DNA from: Pseudomonadota bacterium
GTDB lineage: Bacteria; Pseudomonadota; Alphaproteobacteria; Rhizobiales; Beijerinckiaceae
Assembly (NCBI GenBank): GCA_023426505.1
Contig: JAFAAP010000210.1
Coordinates: forward strand, 1 to 25,990
DNA: 25,990 nt
Reading direction: 5' to 3'
Positions within the stretch are counted from its first letter, which is position 1, and the number at the start of each line of letters is the position of its first letter. The position numbers were made by a program, and so were the translations under genes. The notes under the pieces are model-generated. The model was not told the origin of the DNA, ran no database searches, and saw nothing but the letters and a program-made list of their open reading frames with translations. Below are positions 6,731 through 14,296 of this stretch, piece after piece.

Positions 6731-7606
6731 ATGACGACAAGCACCAGTGAAGCTGGTCCACAGGCCTCAGGGCCGGCCCTGTCCAACGTGTCCCTGAAGG
6801 AAAGGGCCTACCGCATCCGTCGCAATGCCTTGCGCATGGGCGAGGTGCAGGGGCAGGGCTATATCGCTCAGGCCCTCGGTGTTGCCGACGTGCTGGCGGT
6901 GTCGTACTTCCACGCTATGCGCTACCGGCCGGAGGATCCGGAATGGGAGGAGCGTGACCGCTTCCTCCTCTCGATCGGCCACTATGCCATTGCACTGTAT
7001 GCGGCCCTAATTGAGGCCGGGATCATCCCCGAAGACGAACTCGAAAGCTACGGCTCCGATGACAGTCGCCTGCCCATGTCGGGTATGGCCGCCTATACGC
7101 CCGGTATGGAGATCACAGGCGGATCGCTCGGCCATGGGCTGGCGCTTGCGGTCGGATTCGGCCTCGCGCTGAAGCGTAAGAAGTCGGACGCGTTCGTCTA
7201 CTGTCTGTTCTCAGACGGAGAACTCGGCGAAGGCTCCATCTGGGAAGGTGCTTGGTCGGCCAGCCATTGGAAGCTCGACAACCTGATCGGCATTGTTGAC
7301 GTGAACAACCAGCAGGCGGATGGCCCCTCTCCTGAGGTGACAGGTTTCGAGCCGCTCGAGGCCCGCTTCGAGTCGTTCGGCTGGCATGTGCAGCGCGTGA
7401 ACGGCAATGACATCGATGCTCTGGTCGAGGCGTTCGACGCCGCCCGCAACCTGACGGAGACCAAGCCGCGCATCATCATCTGCGACACCAAGATGGCCAA
7501 AGGTGTTCCGTTCCTTGAGGAACGTGAGCGCAACCACTTCCTGCGGGTGGAGCCGCACGAATGGCAGAAGGCCCTCGAACTGCTTGACGTCGGGAGGACA
7601 TCATGA
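6731..7606 (+). CDS. Transketolase-like enzyme, N-terminal (TPP-binding) subunit
   Basis: This 291-residue protein corresponds to the pyrophosphate-binding half of transketolase. The TPP motif is present as SDGELGEGSIWEGA (S161, D162, G163) ending in DVNNQQ (N192, N193). The first Gly of the usual GDG is Ser. Other family blocks are LSIGHYAIALYAAL and GGSLGHGLALAVGFGLALK. Where classical transketolases have L-x-G-H-P, with the His contacting the donor substrate, this protein reads LPMSGM with Ser117 at that place. GGAG lies seven bases before the start. The stop overlaps the next start (ATGA), indicating translational coupling to the C-terminal subunit. Split transketolases are known in several sugar pathways, for example apulose-4-phosphate and sulfosugar transketolases. 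The substrate here is unknown. Confidence 0.9.
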   Translation: MTTSTSEAGPQASGPALSNVSLKERAYRIRRNALRMGEVQGQGYIAQALGVADVLAVSYFHAMRYRPEDPEWEERDRFLLSIGHYAIALYAALIEAGIIPEDELESYGSDDSRLPMSGMAAYTPGMEITGGSLGHGLALAVGFGLALKRKKSDAFVYCLFSDGELGEGSIWEGAWSASHWKLDNLIGIVDVNNQQADGPSPEVTGFEPLEARFESFGWHVQRVNGNDIDALVEAFDAARNLTETKPRIIICDTKMAKGVPFLEERERNHFLRVEPHEWQKALELLDVGRTS

Positions 7607-8661
7607 GGCGCTCGAAATACACACGTCCGGCATGGCTGAAAGAGCAGGGCGAAGGCGGACAGGGGACAGCGGACCAGCCGCGGCTGACCACCTCGGCGAT
7701 GATCGCGTCGCTCGCCGGCCCCGACCAGCGCACGAAGCCCGCTCCGTTCGGCAACGCACTCGCGGCTTTGGCTGAGACCAGACCCGAGATCGTTGGACTA
7801 ACGGCGGATCTCGCGAAGTACACGGACCTCCACATTTTCGCCAAGGCCCATCCTGATCGCTTCTACCAGATGGGCATGGCGGAACAGCTACTGATCAGCG
7901 CTGCCGCCGGCATGGCTCGCGAAGGCTTCATGCCGTTCGCCACCACCTACGCGGTGTTTGCGGCACGACGAGCCTACGACTTCATCTGCATGGCGATCGC
8001 TGAGGAAAACCTCAACGTGAAGATCGTCTGCGCCCTGCCAGGTCTCACGACCGGGTATGGTCCGAGCCATCAGGCGACCGAGGACATTGCGATCTTCCGT
8101 GGCATGCCGAACATTACGATCATCGACCCGTGCGACGCTCATGAGATCGAGCAGGTCGTGCCGGCGATCGCAGCCCACAATGGTCCTGTCTACATGCGCC
8201 TGCTGCGCGGCAATGTGCCCTTGGTTCTTGACGAGTACGGCTACACGTTTGAGCTTGGGAAGGCCAAGATGCTGCGGGACGGCGATGATGTGCTGATCGT
8301 CTCGTCTGGCCTCATGACGATGCGGGCGCTTGAGGCGGCAGAGGCCCTGGGGAATGACAACGTAGATGTGGGGGTGCTGCATGTACCCACCATCAAGCCT
8401 CTTGATGAAGCCACAATCCTCAAGGAAGCGAGTCGCACCGGCCGCATGGTCGTTGTGGCGGAGAACCACACCATCGTGGGTGGTCTCGGGGAAGCGGTGG
8501 CCGGCCTCCTGATGCGCTCGGGCGTGATCCCGCCCGCGTTCCGGCAAATCGGTCTGCCGGATGAGTTCCTTGATGCCGGTGCACTCCCAACACTGCACGA
8601 ACGCTACGGCATCTCGACCGATGCCATGGCAGGGCAGGTCAGAAACTGGCTGTCTCGGTGA
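7603..8661 (+). CDS. Transketolase-like enzyme, C-terminal (Pyr/Tkt-C) subunit
   Basis: This 352-residue protein holds the pyrimidine-binding domain (about residues 45-210) and the C-terminal transketolase domain (about 225-350). The Glu that activates the TPP aminopyrimidine is E94 in YQMGMAEQLLISAAAGMA. Further blocks are GLTTGYGPSHQATEDIAIFR, DPCDAHEIEQVVPA, GPVYMRLLRG and, in the last domain, VVVAENHTIVGGLGEAVA. The start overlaps the stop of the N-terminal subunit by four bases, so the two are surely made together as a heterotetramer-type enzyme. The first 45 residues are a poorly conserved extension. It is followed after ten bases by the dehydrogenase gene. Confidence 0.9.
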   Translation: MRRSKYTRPAWLKEQGEGGQGTADQPRLTTSAMIASLAGPDQRTKPAPFGNALAALAETRPEIVGLTADLAKYTDLHIFAKAHPDRFYQMGMAEQLLISAAAGMAREGFMPFATTYAVFAARRAYDFICMAIAEENLNVKIVCALPGLTTGYGPSHQATEDIAIFRGMPNITIIDPCDAHEIEQVVPAIAAHNGPVYMRLLRGNVPLVLDEYGYTFELGKAKMLRDGDDVLIVSSGLMTMRALEAAEALGNDNVDVGVLHVPTIKPLDEATILKEASRTGRMVVVAENHTIVGGLGEAVAGLLMRSGVIPPAFRQIGLPDEFLDAGALPTLHERYGISTDAMAGQVRNWLSR

Positions 8662-8671
8662 GGACCACGCC

Positions 8672-9562
8672 ATGATGACAGTCGGATTCATTGGGCTCGG
8701 ATCCATGGGCCTGCCGATGGCAATGAACCTCGTCGCACGCGGGTTTGCCGTGCGCGGGTTCGACATCAGGCCGGAAGCTATGAACATCCTAGCGAGTGCG
8801 GGAGGCACGCCGGCGTCCACGGCTGCACATGCCGCCACGGGATCCGACATCCTGATCCTGATGGTTGTGAGCGCAGCCCAGGCCGAGTCTGCTCTGTTTG
8901 ATGGCGACGCCCTTGAGGCGCTTCACCCCGGTGGAACAGTTGTGCTCATGGCCACATGCCCGCCTAGAGCCGTTGAGGCAATTGCCACAAGGGTGCTCGA
9001 GGCAGGACGGCGCTTTGTCGATGCCCCCGTCTCAGGTGGGGTTGTGGGCGCTCAAGCGGGAACGCTGACCATCATGGCCGCAGCGCCACATGACGTCTTC
9101 AAGTTTGTCAGGCCAGCGTTCGAGGCTCTGGGGGACAAGATCTTCTACGTTGGAGAGCGCCCGGGACAGGGCGCGGTGGTCAAGACTGTCAATCAGCTTC
9201 TGTGCGGGGTCCACATTGCGGTAGTGGCGGAAGCCTTCTCGCTGGCCGGCAAGGTGGGCGTCAATCTGAGCGTCCTGCTTGAGATCCTAAGTGGCTCATC
9301 CGCTTCGAGCTGGATGCTGAAAGATCGGGGCCCGCGCATGCTGCAAGGCGAGCCGTCTGTCACGAGTGCCGTGGATATTTTCGTGAAGGATCTCGGCATC
9401 GTGCTCGAGGCCGGCCGGGACGCCAAGGCGGCCCTGCCTCTCGCGGCTCTCGCACATCAGATGTTTCTCGCCGTGTCAGGACAAGGCGATGGGCAGGCCG
9501 ACGATAGTCAGGTGATCCGAGCTTATAATGCGCTGAACAAAAACCACGAGCGCACACACTAG
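8672..9562 (+). CDS. ltnD: Beta-hydroxyacid dehydrogenase, L-threonate dehydrogenase-like
   Basis: This is an NAD(P)-dependent enzyme of the 3-hydroxyisobutyrate dehydrogenase superfamily, about 296 residues long. It shows the N-terminal dinucleotide motif GFIGLGSMG (5-13), the substrate loop DAPVSGGVVGAQAG, and the catalytic Lys171 with Asn174 in KTVNQLL. The C-terminal region (KTVNQLLCGVHIAVVAEA, SAVDIFVKDLGIVLE, LPLAALAHQMF) resembles L-threonate dehydrogenase (LtnD), which oxidises the C2 hydroxyl of a four-carbon acid. The symbol is tentative, because the usual LtnD partners (OtnK-type kinase, OtnC aldolase, OtnI isomerase) are not here. ATG codons at 8672 and 8675 are both possible. It sits between the transketolase pair and the TRAP genes, so it probably acts on the TRAP-imported acid. 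Confidence 0.8.
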   Translation: MMTVGFIGLGSMGLPMAMNLVARGFAVRGFDIRPEAMNILASAGGTPASTAAHAATGSDILILMVVSAAQAESALFDGDALEALHPGGTVVLMATCPPRAVEAIATRVLEAGRRFVDAPVSGGVVGAQAGTLTIMAAAPHDVFKFVRPAFEALGDKIFYVGERPGQGAVVKTVNQLLCGVHIAVVAEAFSLAGKVGVNLSVLLEILSGSSASSWMLKDRGPRMLQGEPSVTSAVDIFVKDLGIVLEAGRDAKAALPLAALAHQMFLAVSGQGDGQADDSQVIRAYNALNKNHERTH

Positions 9563-9618
9563 AGGTTTAGAAAGCCTCTCGAGGAAACGTGACGTTGTGG
9601 CTCGTAGCGGTCCACAAC
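9561..9618 (+). other. Intercistronic hairpins before dctP
   Basis: Two inverted repeats fill the 75-base gap before the TRAP receptor gene. AGAGG (9561-9565) pairs with CCTCT (9575-9579), and GTTGTGG (9594-9600) pairs with CCACAAC (9612-9618). Neither is followed by a T-run. They may stabilise the mRNA or mark a processing point that sets separate expression of the abundant periplasmic receptor. Confidence 0.35.
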
Positions 9619-9637
9619 CTAAAGATGGATGGACATC

Positions 9638-10669
9638 ATGAATACGCCTAAGAGTCGCTCGCACGGCATGACTCGCCGTGGCCTTCTTGCCGCCGGTTCG
9701 GCGCTGCCGTTGGTCACCATTCTTAGATACCCCGCCTCGGCGGCCGAGTTCGAGTACAAGCTTGCAACCGGGCAGGATCCGACCCATCCGGTCAATACGC
9801 GGGCTCAGGAGGCCATCAACCGCATCCGCGAGGCGACCGGTGGCAAACTCGACATCAAGCTGTTCCCGGCCAATCAGTTGGGCTCCGACACCGACCTGCT
9901 CACCCAAGTGCGAAACGGCAGCGTCGAGTTCTTCAATCTGTCGACCTCGATCCTGGCCACCTTCGTGCCGGTCGCTGGCATCCTGAACACCGGCTTTGCC
10001 TTCAAGGACTACGACACCGTCTGGCAGGCCATGGATGGGGATCTTGGCACTTATGTCCGTGCCCAGATTGCTAAGACGCCGATCCAGACGGTGTCGCGCG
10101 CCTGGGACAACGGCTTTCGGCAAATCACCTCCTCGACGCGCGAGATCAAGACGCCAGATGACCTGAAAGGGTTCAAAATTCGCGTCCCGCCGGCGCCAAT
10201 CCTCACATCGCTGTTCAAGGCGCTCGATGCTGGAGCGGCGCCGATCAACTTCAACGAACTTTACTCGTCGCTGCAGACGAAGGTGGTGGAGGGCCAAGAG
10301 AATCCTCTGGCCATCATCGCCACGGCCCGGCTCTACGAGGTGCAAAAGACCTGCAGCCTGACCGGCCATGTTTGGGACGGCTACTGGATCCTCGGAAACA
10401 AACGCGCTTTCCAGCGTCTGCCCAAGGACGTGCAGGACATTGTCTCGCGTGAGTTTGACAAATCTGCAGCCGATCAACGCGCCGATATTGCCAAGCTGGC
10501 AGATACGCTGCGACAGGAGCTGAGCGGAAAAGGCCTTCAGTTTCTTGAGGTCGACCGCGAGCCCTTCCGTCAGGCTCTGGCCAAGACGACCTTCTACAAA
10601 GAGTGGAAGGACAAGTTTGGCGGAGAGGCCTGGGCGCAGCTCGAAAAATATTCCGGCAAGCTGGGATAA
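9638..10669 (+). CDS. dctP: TRAP transporter substrate-binding protein (DctP family)
   Basis: This is a periplasmic solute receptor of the DctP/TeaA type. The N-terminus MTRRGLLAAGSALPLVTILR with Arg-Arg suggests Tat export; cleavage probably falls after ASA near residue 37. The mature protein starts FEYKLATGQDPTHPVNTRAQ. The family core is visible: FPANQLGSDTDLLTQVRNG, then FKIRVPPAPI with the conserved Arg that salt-bridges a substrate carboxylate, then ELYSSLQTKVVEGQENPL. The substrate is therefore probably an organic or sugar acid. The ATG at 9638 follows a GGATGGA ribosome site; an in-frame ATG at 9629 is the alternative. It lies six bases before the fused membrane gene. Confidence 0.92.
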   Translation: MNTPKSRSHGMTRRGLLAAGSALPLVTILRYPASAAEFEYKLATGQDPTHPVNTRAQEAINRIREATGGKLDIKLFPANQLGSDTDLLTQVRNGSVEFFNLSTSILATFVPVAGILNTGFAFKDYDTVWQAMDGDLGTYVRAQIAKTPIQTVSRAWDNGFRQITSSTREIKTPDDLKGFKIRVPPAPILTSLFKALDAGAAPINFNELYSSLQTKVVEGQENPLAIIATARLYEVQKTCSLTGHVWDGYWILGNKRAFQRLPKDVQDIVSREFDKSAADQRADIAKLADTLRQELSGKGLQFLEVDREPFRQALAKTTFYKEWKDKFGGEAWAQLEKYSGKLG

Positions 10670-10674
10670 ATGCT

Positions 10675-12552
10675 ATGGCTCACGCGCACGGATTGAACAC
10701 TCAAGTGACGGAGACAGCTCCGTCACGACGGCACTGGGCGGCGTCCGTCGATGCCATCCTCCGGCCTCTCGTTGAGATCCCGGCGGCGCTTCTCGTCGTC
10801 GCCGAGATCATTGTCCTGCTCGCCGGCGTCATCAGCCGGTATGTTTTCCATGAACCGCTCGTCTGGTCGGATGAGCTGGCCTCTATCCTGTTCTTGTGGC
10901 TCGCCATGCTTGGGGCCGTGGTGGCATTCCGGCGCAACGAGCACATGCGGATGACCGCCATCCTCGGCATGCTACCAACGCGAGTTTGGGCCTTCCTGGA
11001 TGTGGTCGCCGCAGCAGCGGCCTTGGCCTTCTTACTCCTGATCATCGAGCCGGCTTACGAGTTTGCCGCCGACGAGGTCTGGGTTACCACGCCGGCGCTC
11101 GAGATCGCTAATTCTTGGCGGGCGGCGGCACTGCCGGTCGGGATGGGCCTGATGACAATTATGGCGATTCTGCGCCTGGTGCAGGTCGGCAGCTGGCAGC
11201 AGGTCCTCGGGGCGCTGGCGCTCATCATGGGGCTGATCGGCATCTTGTTCCTATTGCAGCCGGCGTTGCGCGGTCTGGGCAATCTCAACCTGCTGATCTT
11301 CTTCGTCGGGTTCGTCGCCACCATGGTGTTCGCCGGAGTGCCGATCGCATTCTCGTTCGCGCTCGCCACCTTTGGCTATATCGCCCTGACCACCAGCACG
11401 CCGACGGTCGTCGTGGTCGGCCGGATGGACGAGGGCATGTCGCACCTCATCCTTCTCGCGGTGCCGCTGTTCGTGTTTCTCGGCCTGCTGATCGAGATGA
11501 CCGGGATGGCCCGCGCCATGGTGGCCTTCCTGGCAAGCCTCCTGGGGCATGTCCGGGGCGGACTTCACTATGTTCTCGTCGGAGCGATGTATCTGGTCTC
11601 CGGCATCTCGGGATCGAAGGCCGCCGATATGGCAGCCGTCGCGCCTGTCCTGTTTCCGGAGATGCGTGAGCGCGGGGCCAAGCCGGGTGACTTGGTGGCT
11701 CTGCTCTCAGCTACGGGCGCTCAAACTGAAACCATCCCGCCGAGCCTTGTGCTGATCACCATCGGCTCTGTGACAGGCGTGTCGATCGCAGCCCTGTTCA
11801 CCGGCGGTCTTCTGCCAGGCGTGGTGCTGGGGATCACTCTCTGTGGTTTGGTCTGGTGGCGCTACCGCAAGGAAGACCTCAGCCATGTCAAGCGGGCGAC
11901 TTGGCGCGAGATCGGCAAAGCCTTCATCGTGGCTCTCCCGGCAATCGCCCTGCCATTCATCATCCGGGCTGCCGTGATCGAGGGCGTCGCCACAGCGACG
12001 GAGGTTTCCACCATCGGCATCGTCTACTCAATCCTTGCAGGGCTTTTGATCTATCGCCGCTTCGACTGGAGCCGGCTCATGCCGATGCTGGTCGAGACGG
12101 CGGCTCTCTCGGGGGCAATCCTGTTGATCATCGGCGCAGCCACTGGGATGGCGTGGGCGCTGACCCAGTCCGGGTTCTCGGGCCTGCTCGCCTCGGCTAT
12201 GACCGGATTGCCCGGCGGAGTTGCGATGTTCATGGCCGTGTCGATCCTGGCCTTCATCGTGCTCGGGAGCGTTCTAGAGGGAATTCCAGCCATCGTGCTG
12301 TTCGGACCGCTCATGTTCCCGATCGCGCGGCAGATCGGCGTGCACGAGGTCCACTATGCGATGGTGGTCATCCTCGCCATGGGCATCGGGCTGTTCGCGC
12401 CGCCGTTCGGCGTCGGGTACTACGCCGCCTGCGCGATCAGCCGCATCCATCCGGACCAAGGCATGAGGCCGATCGTCGGATACATCCTCGCCCTGATCAT
12501 CGGCCTGATCTTGGTCGCGGCCGTGCCGTGGATCTCGATCGGCTTTCTCTGA
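10675..12552 (+). CDS. TRAP transporter fused small and large membrane subunits (DctQM)
   Basis: This 625-residue membrane protein has two fused parts. Residues 1 to about 170 are a four-helix DctQ domain (EIIVLLAGVISRYVFHEP, WSDELASILFLWLAMLGA, RRNEHMRM). Residues from about 195 to the end are the DctM permease (MVFAGVPIAFSFALA, VPLFVFLGLLIEMTGMA, VSGISGSKAADMAAVAPVL and GIGLFAPPFGVGYY). Together they make the Na+- or H+-coupled importer that receives ligand from DctP. The frame opens at 10603 inside dctP, but the ATG at 10675, six bases after the dctP stop, is the natural start. Fused QM proteins are a known TRAP variant. It is the last gene of the operon, and 155 bases separate it from pntAA. 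Confidence 0.93.
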   Translation: MAHAHGLNTQVTETAPSRRHWAASVDAILRPLVEIPAALLVVAEIIVLLAGVISRYVFHEPLVWSDELASILFLWLAMLGAVVAFRRNEHMRMTAILGMLPTRVWAFLDVVAAAAALAFLLLIIEPAYEFAADEVWVTTPALEIANSWRAAALPVGMGLMTIMAILRLVQVGSWQQVLGALALIMGLIGILFLLQPALRGLGNLNLLIFFVGFVATMVFAGVPIAFSFALATFGYIALTTSTPTVVVVGRMDEGMSHLILLAVPLFVFLGLLIEMTGMARAMVAFLASLLGHVRGGLHYVLVGAMYLVSGISGSKAADMAAVAPVLFPEMRERGAKPGDLVALLSATGAQTETIPPSLVLITIGSVTGVSIAALFTGGLLPGVVLGITLCGLVWWRYRKEDLSHVKRATWREIGKAFIVALPAIALPFIIRAAVIEGVATATEVSTIGIVYSILAGLLIYRRFDWSRLMPMLVETAALSGAILLIIGAATGMAWALTQSGFSGLLASAMTGLPGGVAMFMAVSILAFIVLGSVLEGIPAIVLFGPLMFPIARQIGVHEVHYAMVVILAMGIGLFAPPFGVGYYAACAISRIHPDQGMRPIVGYILALIIGLILVAAVPWISIGFL

Positions 12553-12707
12553 GACGAGACTAGAGGCCCTTTCGTCAGGGATGGACAACACCTGAACTCA
12601 GTCGGCACACTGACATCATGAGGACCTTCGTGATGGAGGGCGTGCCGACCACCTCTTGTGCGGCCGACGTAGATCAGCTTTGGCCACTGAACTGGAAGGA
12701 TCGCCTG

Positions 12708-13844
12708 ATGCGGATCGCCGTTCTCTCCGAAACCGACAGAGCGGAGACACGCGTCGCCGCTACCCCCGAGACGGTCAAGAAGTACAAGGGCCTCGGCGCC
12801 GACGTCGTGGTCCAGGCGGGAGCCGGCCTCAGGGCCGGTTTTTCCGATTCCGAGTTCGAGGCGGCAGGGGCCGCCATCGCGGCTTCCGCTGAGGAAGCCG
12901 TGAGGGATGCCGACATCATCCTGAAGGTCCGCCGTCCCTCGAACGGCGAGCTCACCGGCGTGAAGCCCGGCGCTCTCCTGGTCGGGATCATGGATCCCTA
13001 CGGCCAGGATGCGGCTCTTAAAAGCCTGGCCGACGCCCATGTCGCCGCCTTCTCCATGGAGCTGATGCCGCGCATCACCCGGGCGCAGGTCATGGACGTG
13101 CTGTCCTCCCAGGCCAATCTCGCGGGCTACCGCGCCGTCATCGACGCGACGGCCGAGTACGGCCGCGCCATGCCCATGATGATGACCGCCGCCGGCACCG
13201 TTCCGGCCGCCCGCGTCTTCGTGATGGGCGCCGGCGTCGCGGGTCTCCAGGCCGTCGCCACCGCTCGCCGCCTCGGCGCGGTGGTGACCGCCACCGACGT
13301 GCGTCCTGCCGCCAAGGAGCAGGTGGAGAGCCTCGGGGCCAAGTTCATCGCCGTCGAGGACGAGGAATTCAAGCAGGCCGAGACGGCCGGCGGCTACGCC
13401 AAGGAGATGTCGGCCGAGTACCGGGCGAAGCAGGCGGCGCTGGTCGCCTCCCACATCGCCAAGCAGGACATCGTCATCACCACCGCCCTGATCCCGGGCC
13501 GTCCCGCCCCGAAGCTGGTGACGCGGGAGATGGTCGAGTCGATGAAGCCGGGCTCGGTCGTCGTGGACCTAGCCGTGGAGCGCGGCGGAAACTGCGAGCT
13601 CGCCAAGCCCGGCGAGGTGGTGGAGCACAACGGCGTCAAGATCGTCGGCCACCTCAACATGCCGGGCCGCCTCGCGGCCTCGGCCTCCAGCCTCTATGCG
13701 AAGAATCTCTACGCTTTCGTCGAGACCTTGATCGACAAGGACAGCAAGACCGTCGCCGTGAAATGGGACGACGAGCTGGTGAAGGCGACCTGCCTCACCC
13801 GTGACGGCGCCATCGTCCACACGGCCTTCCAGCCGACGGCTTGA
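12708..13844 (+). CDS. pntAA: NAD(P) transhydrogenase subunit alpha part 1 (NAD-binding domain I)
   Basis: This 378-residue soluble domain I of proton-translocating transhydrogenase binds NAD(H) and passes hydride to NADP+ bound by PntB. Visible are the alanine dehydrogenase/PNT N-domain (IAVLSETDRAETRVAATPET), the segment MELMPRITRAQVMDVLSSQA and the Rossmann motif VMGAGVAGLQAVATARRLGA. These are followed by TALIPGRPAPKLVT and DLAVERGGNCE. The ATG at 12708 is preceded by GGAAGGA at a spacing of seven; the frame opens at 12618, but those residues are not family-like. It heads the pntAA-pntAB-pntB operon in the split arrangement usual in alphaproteobacteria. The DNA from here to 15691 is distinctly more GC-rich at third codon positions than its neighbours. 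Confidence 0.96.
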   Translation: MRIAVLSETDRAETRVAATPETVKKYKGLGADVVVQAGAGLRAGFSDSEFEAAGAAIAASAEEAVRDADIILKVRRPSNGELTGVKPGALLVGIMDPYGQDAALKSLADAHVAAFSMELMPRITRAQVMDVLSSQANLAGYRAVIDATAEYGRAMPMMMTAAGTVPAARVFVMGAGVAGLQAVATARRLGAVVTATDVRPAAKEQVESLGAKFIAVEDEEFKQAETAGGYAKEMSAEYRAKQAALVASHIAKQDIVITTALIPGRPAPKLVTREMVESMKPGSVVVDLAVERGGNCELAKPGEVVEHNGVKIVGHLNMPGRLAASASSLYAKNLYAFVETLIDKDSKTVAVKWDDELVKATCLTRDGAIVHTAFQPTA

Positions 13845-13857
13845 ACAGGGGGACACC

Positions 13858-14292
13858 ATGGCACTCACGCCCGAACAGGCTGTCGAACAATCACGGGCCG
13901 CGGCGGCGGCCGCCCAGCGCGCCGCCGACATGGCCCAGGCCATCGCCGACCAGGTGGCGGTGGGCGTCACCACGGTCACCCACGGGGCCGTCGACCCGAC
14001 GGTGTTCCGCCTCGCCATCTTCGTGCTGGCGATCTTCGTCGGCTACTACGTGGTCTGGCAGGTGACCCCGGCGCTGCACACGCCGCTCATGTCGGTCACC
14101 AACGCCATCTCGTCCGTGATCGTGGTGGGCGCGCTCCTGGCGGTGGGCGTCAACGTGGCCCCGGCCCTTGGCGACGGGCCGATCTGGGCCCGGGTCCTCG
14201 GCTTCATCGGCGTGATCCTCGCGTCCATCAACATCTTCGGCGGCTTCCTGGTGACCCAGCGCATGCTCGCCATGTACCGCAAGAAGGGTTGA
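13858..14292 (+). CDS. pntAB: NAD(P) transhydrogenase subunit alpha part 2 (membrane)
   Basis: This 144-residue membrane subunit corresponds to the C-terminal membrane part of E. coli PntA. After a roughly 55-residue Ala/Gln-rich hydrophilic N-terminus it has three to four hydrophobic helices (FRLAIFVLAIFVGYYVVW, NAISSVIVVGALLAVGV, RVLGFIGVILASINIFGGFL). The family signature TPLMSVTNAISS and the tail FGGFLVTQRMLAMYRKK are present. The start is preceded by an AGGGGG ribosome site, 13 bases after pntAA. It pairs with PntB to form the proton channel. Confidence 0.95.
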   Translation: MALTPEQAVEQSRAAAAAAQRAADMAQAIADQVAVGVTTVTHGAVDPTVFRLAIFVLAIFVGYYVVWQVTPALHTPLMSVTNAISSVIVVGALLAVGVNVAPALGDGPIWARVLGFIGVILASINIFGGFLVTQRMLAMYRKKG

Positions 14293-14296
14293 GGCC

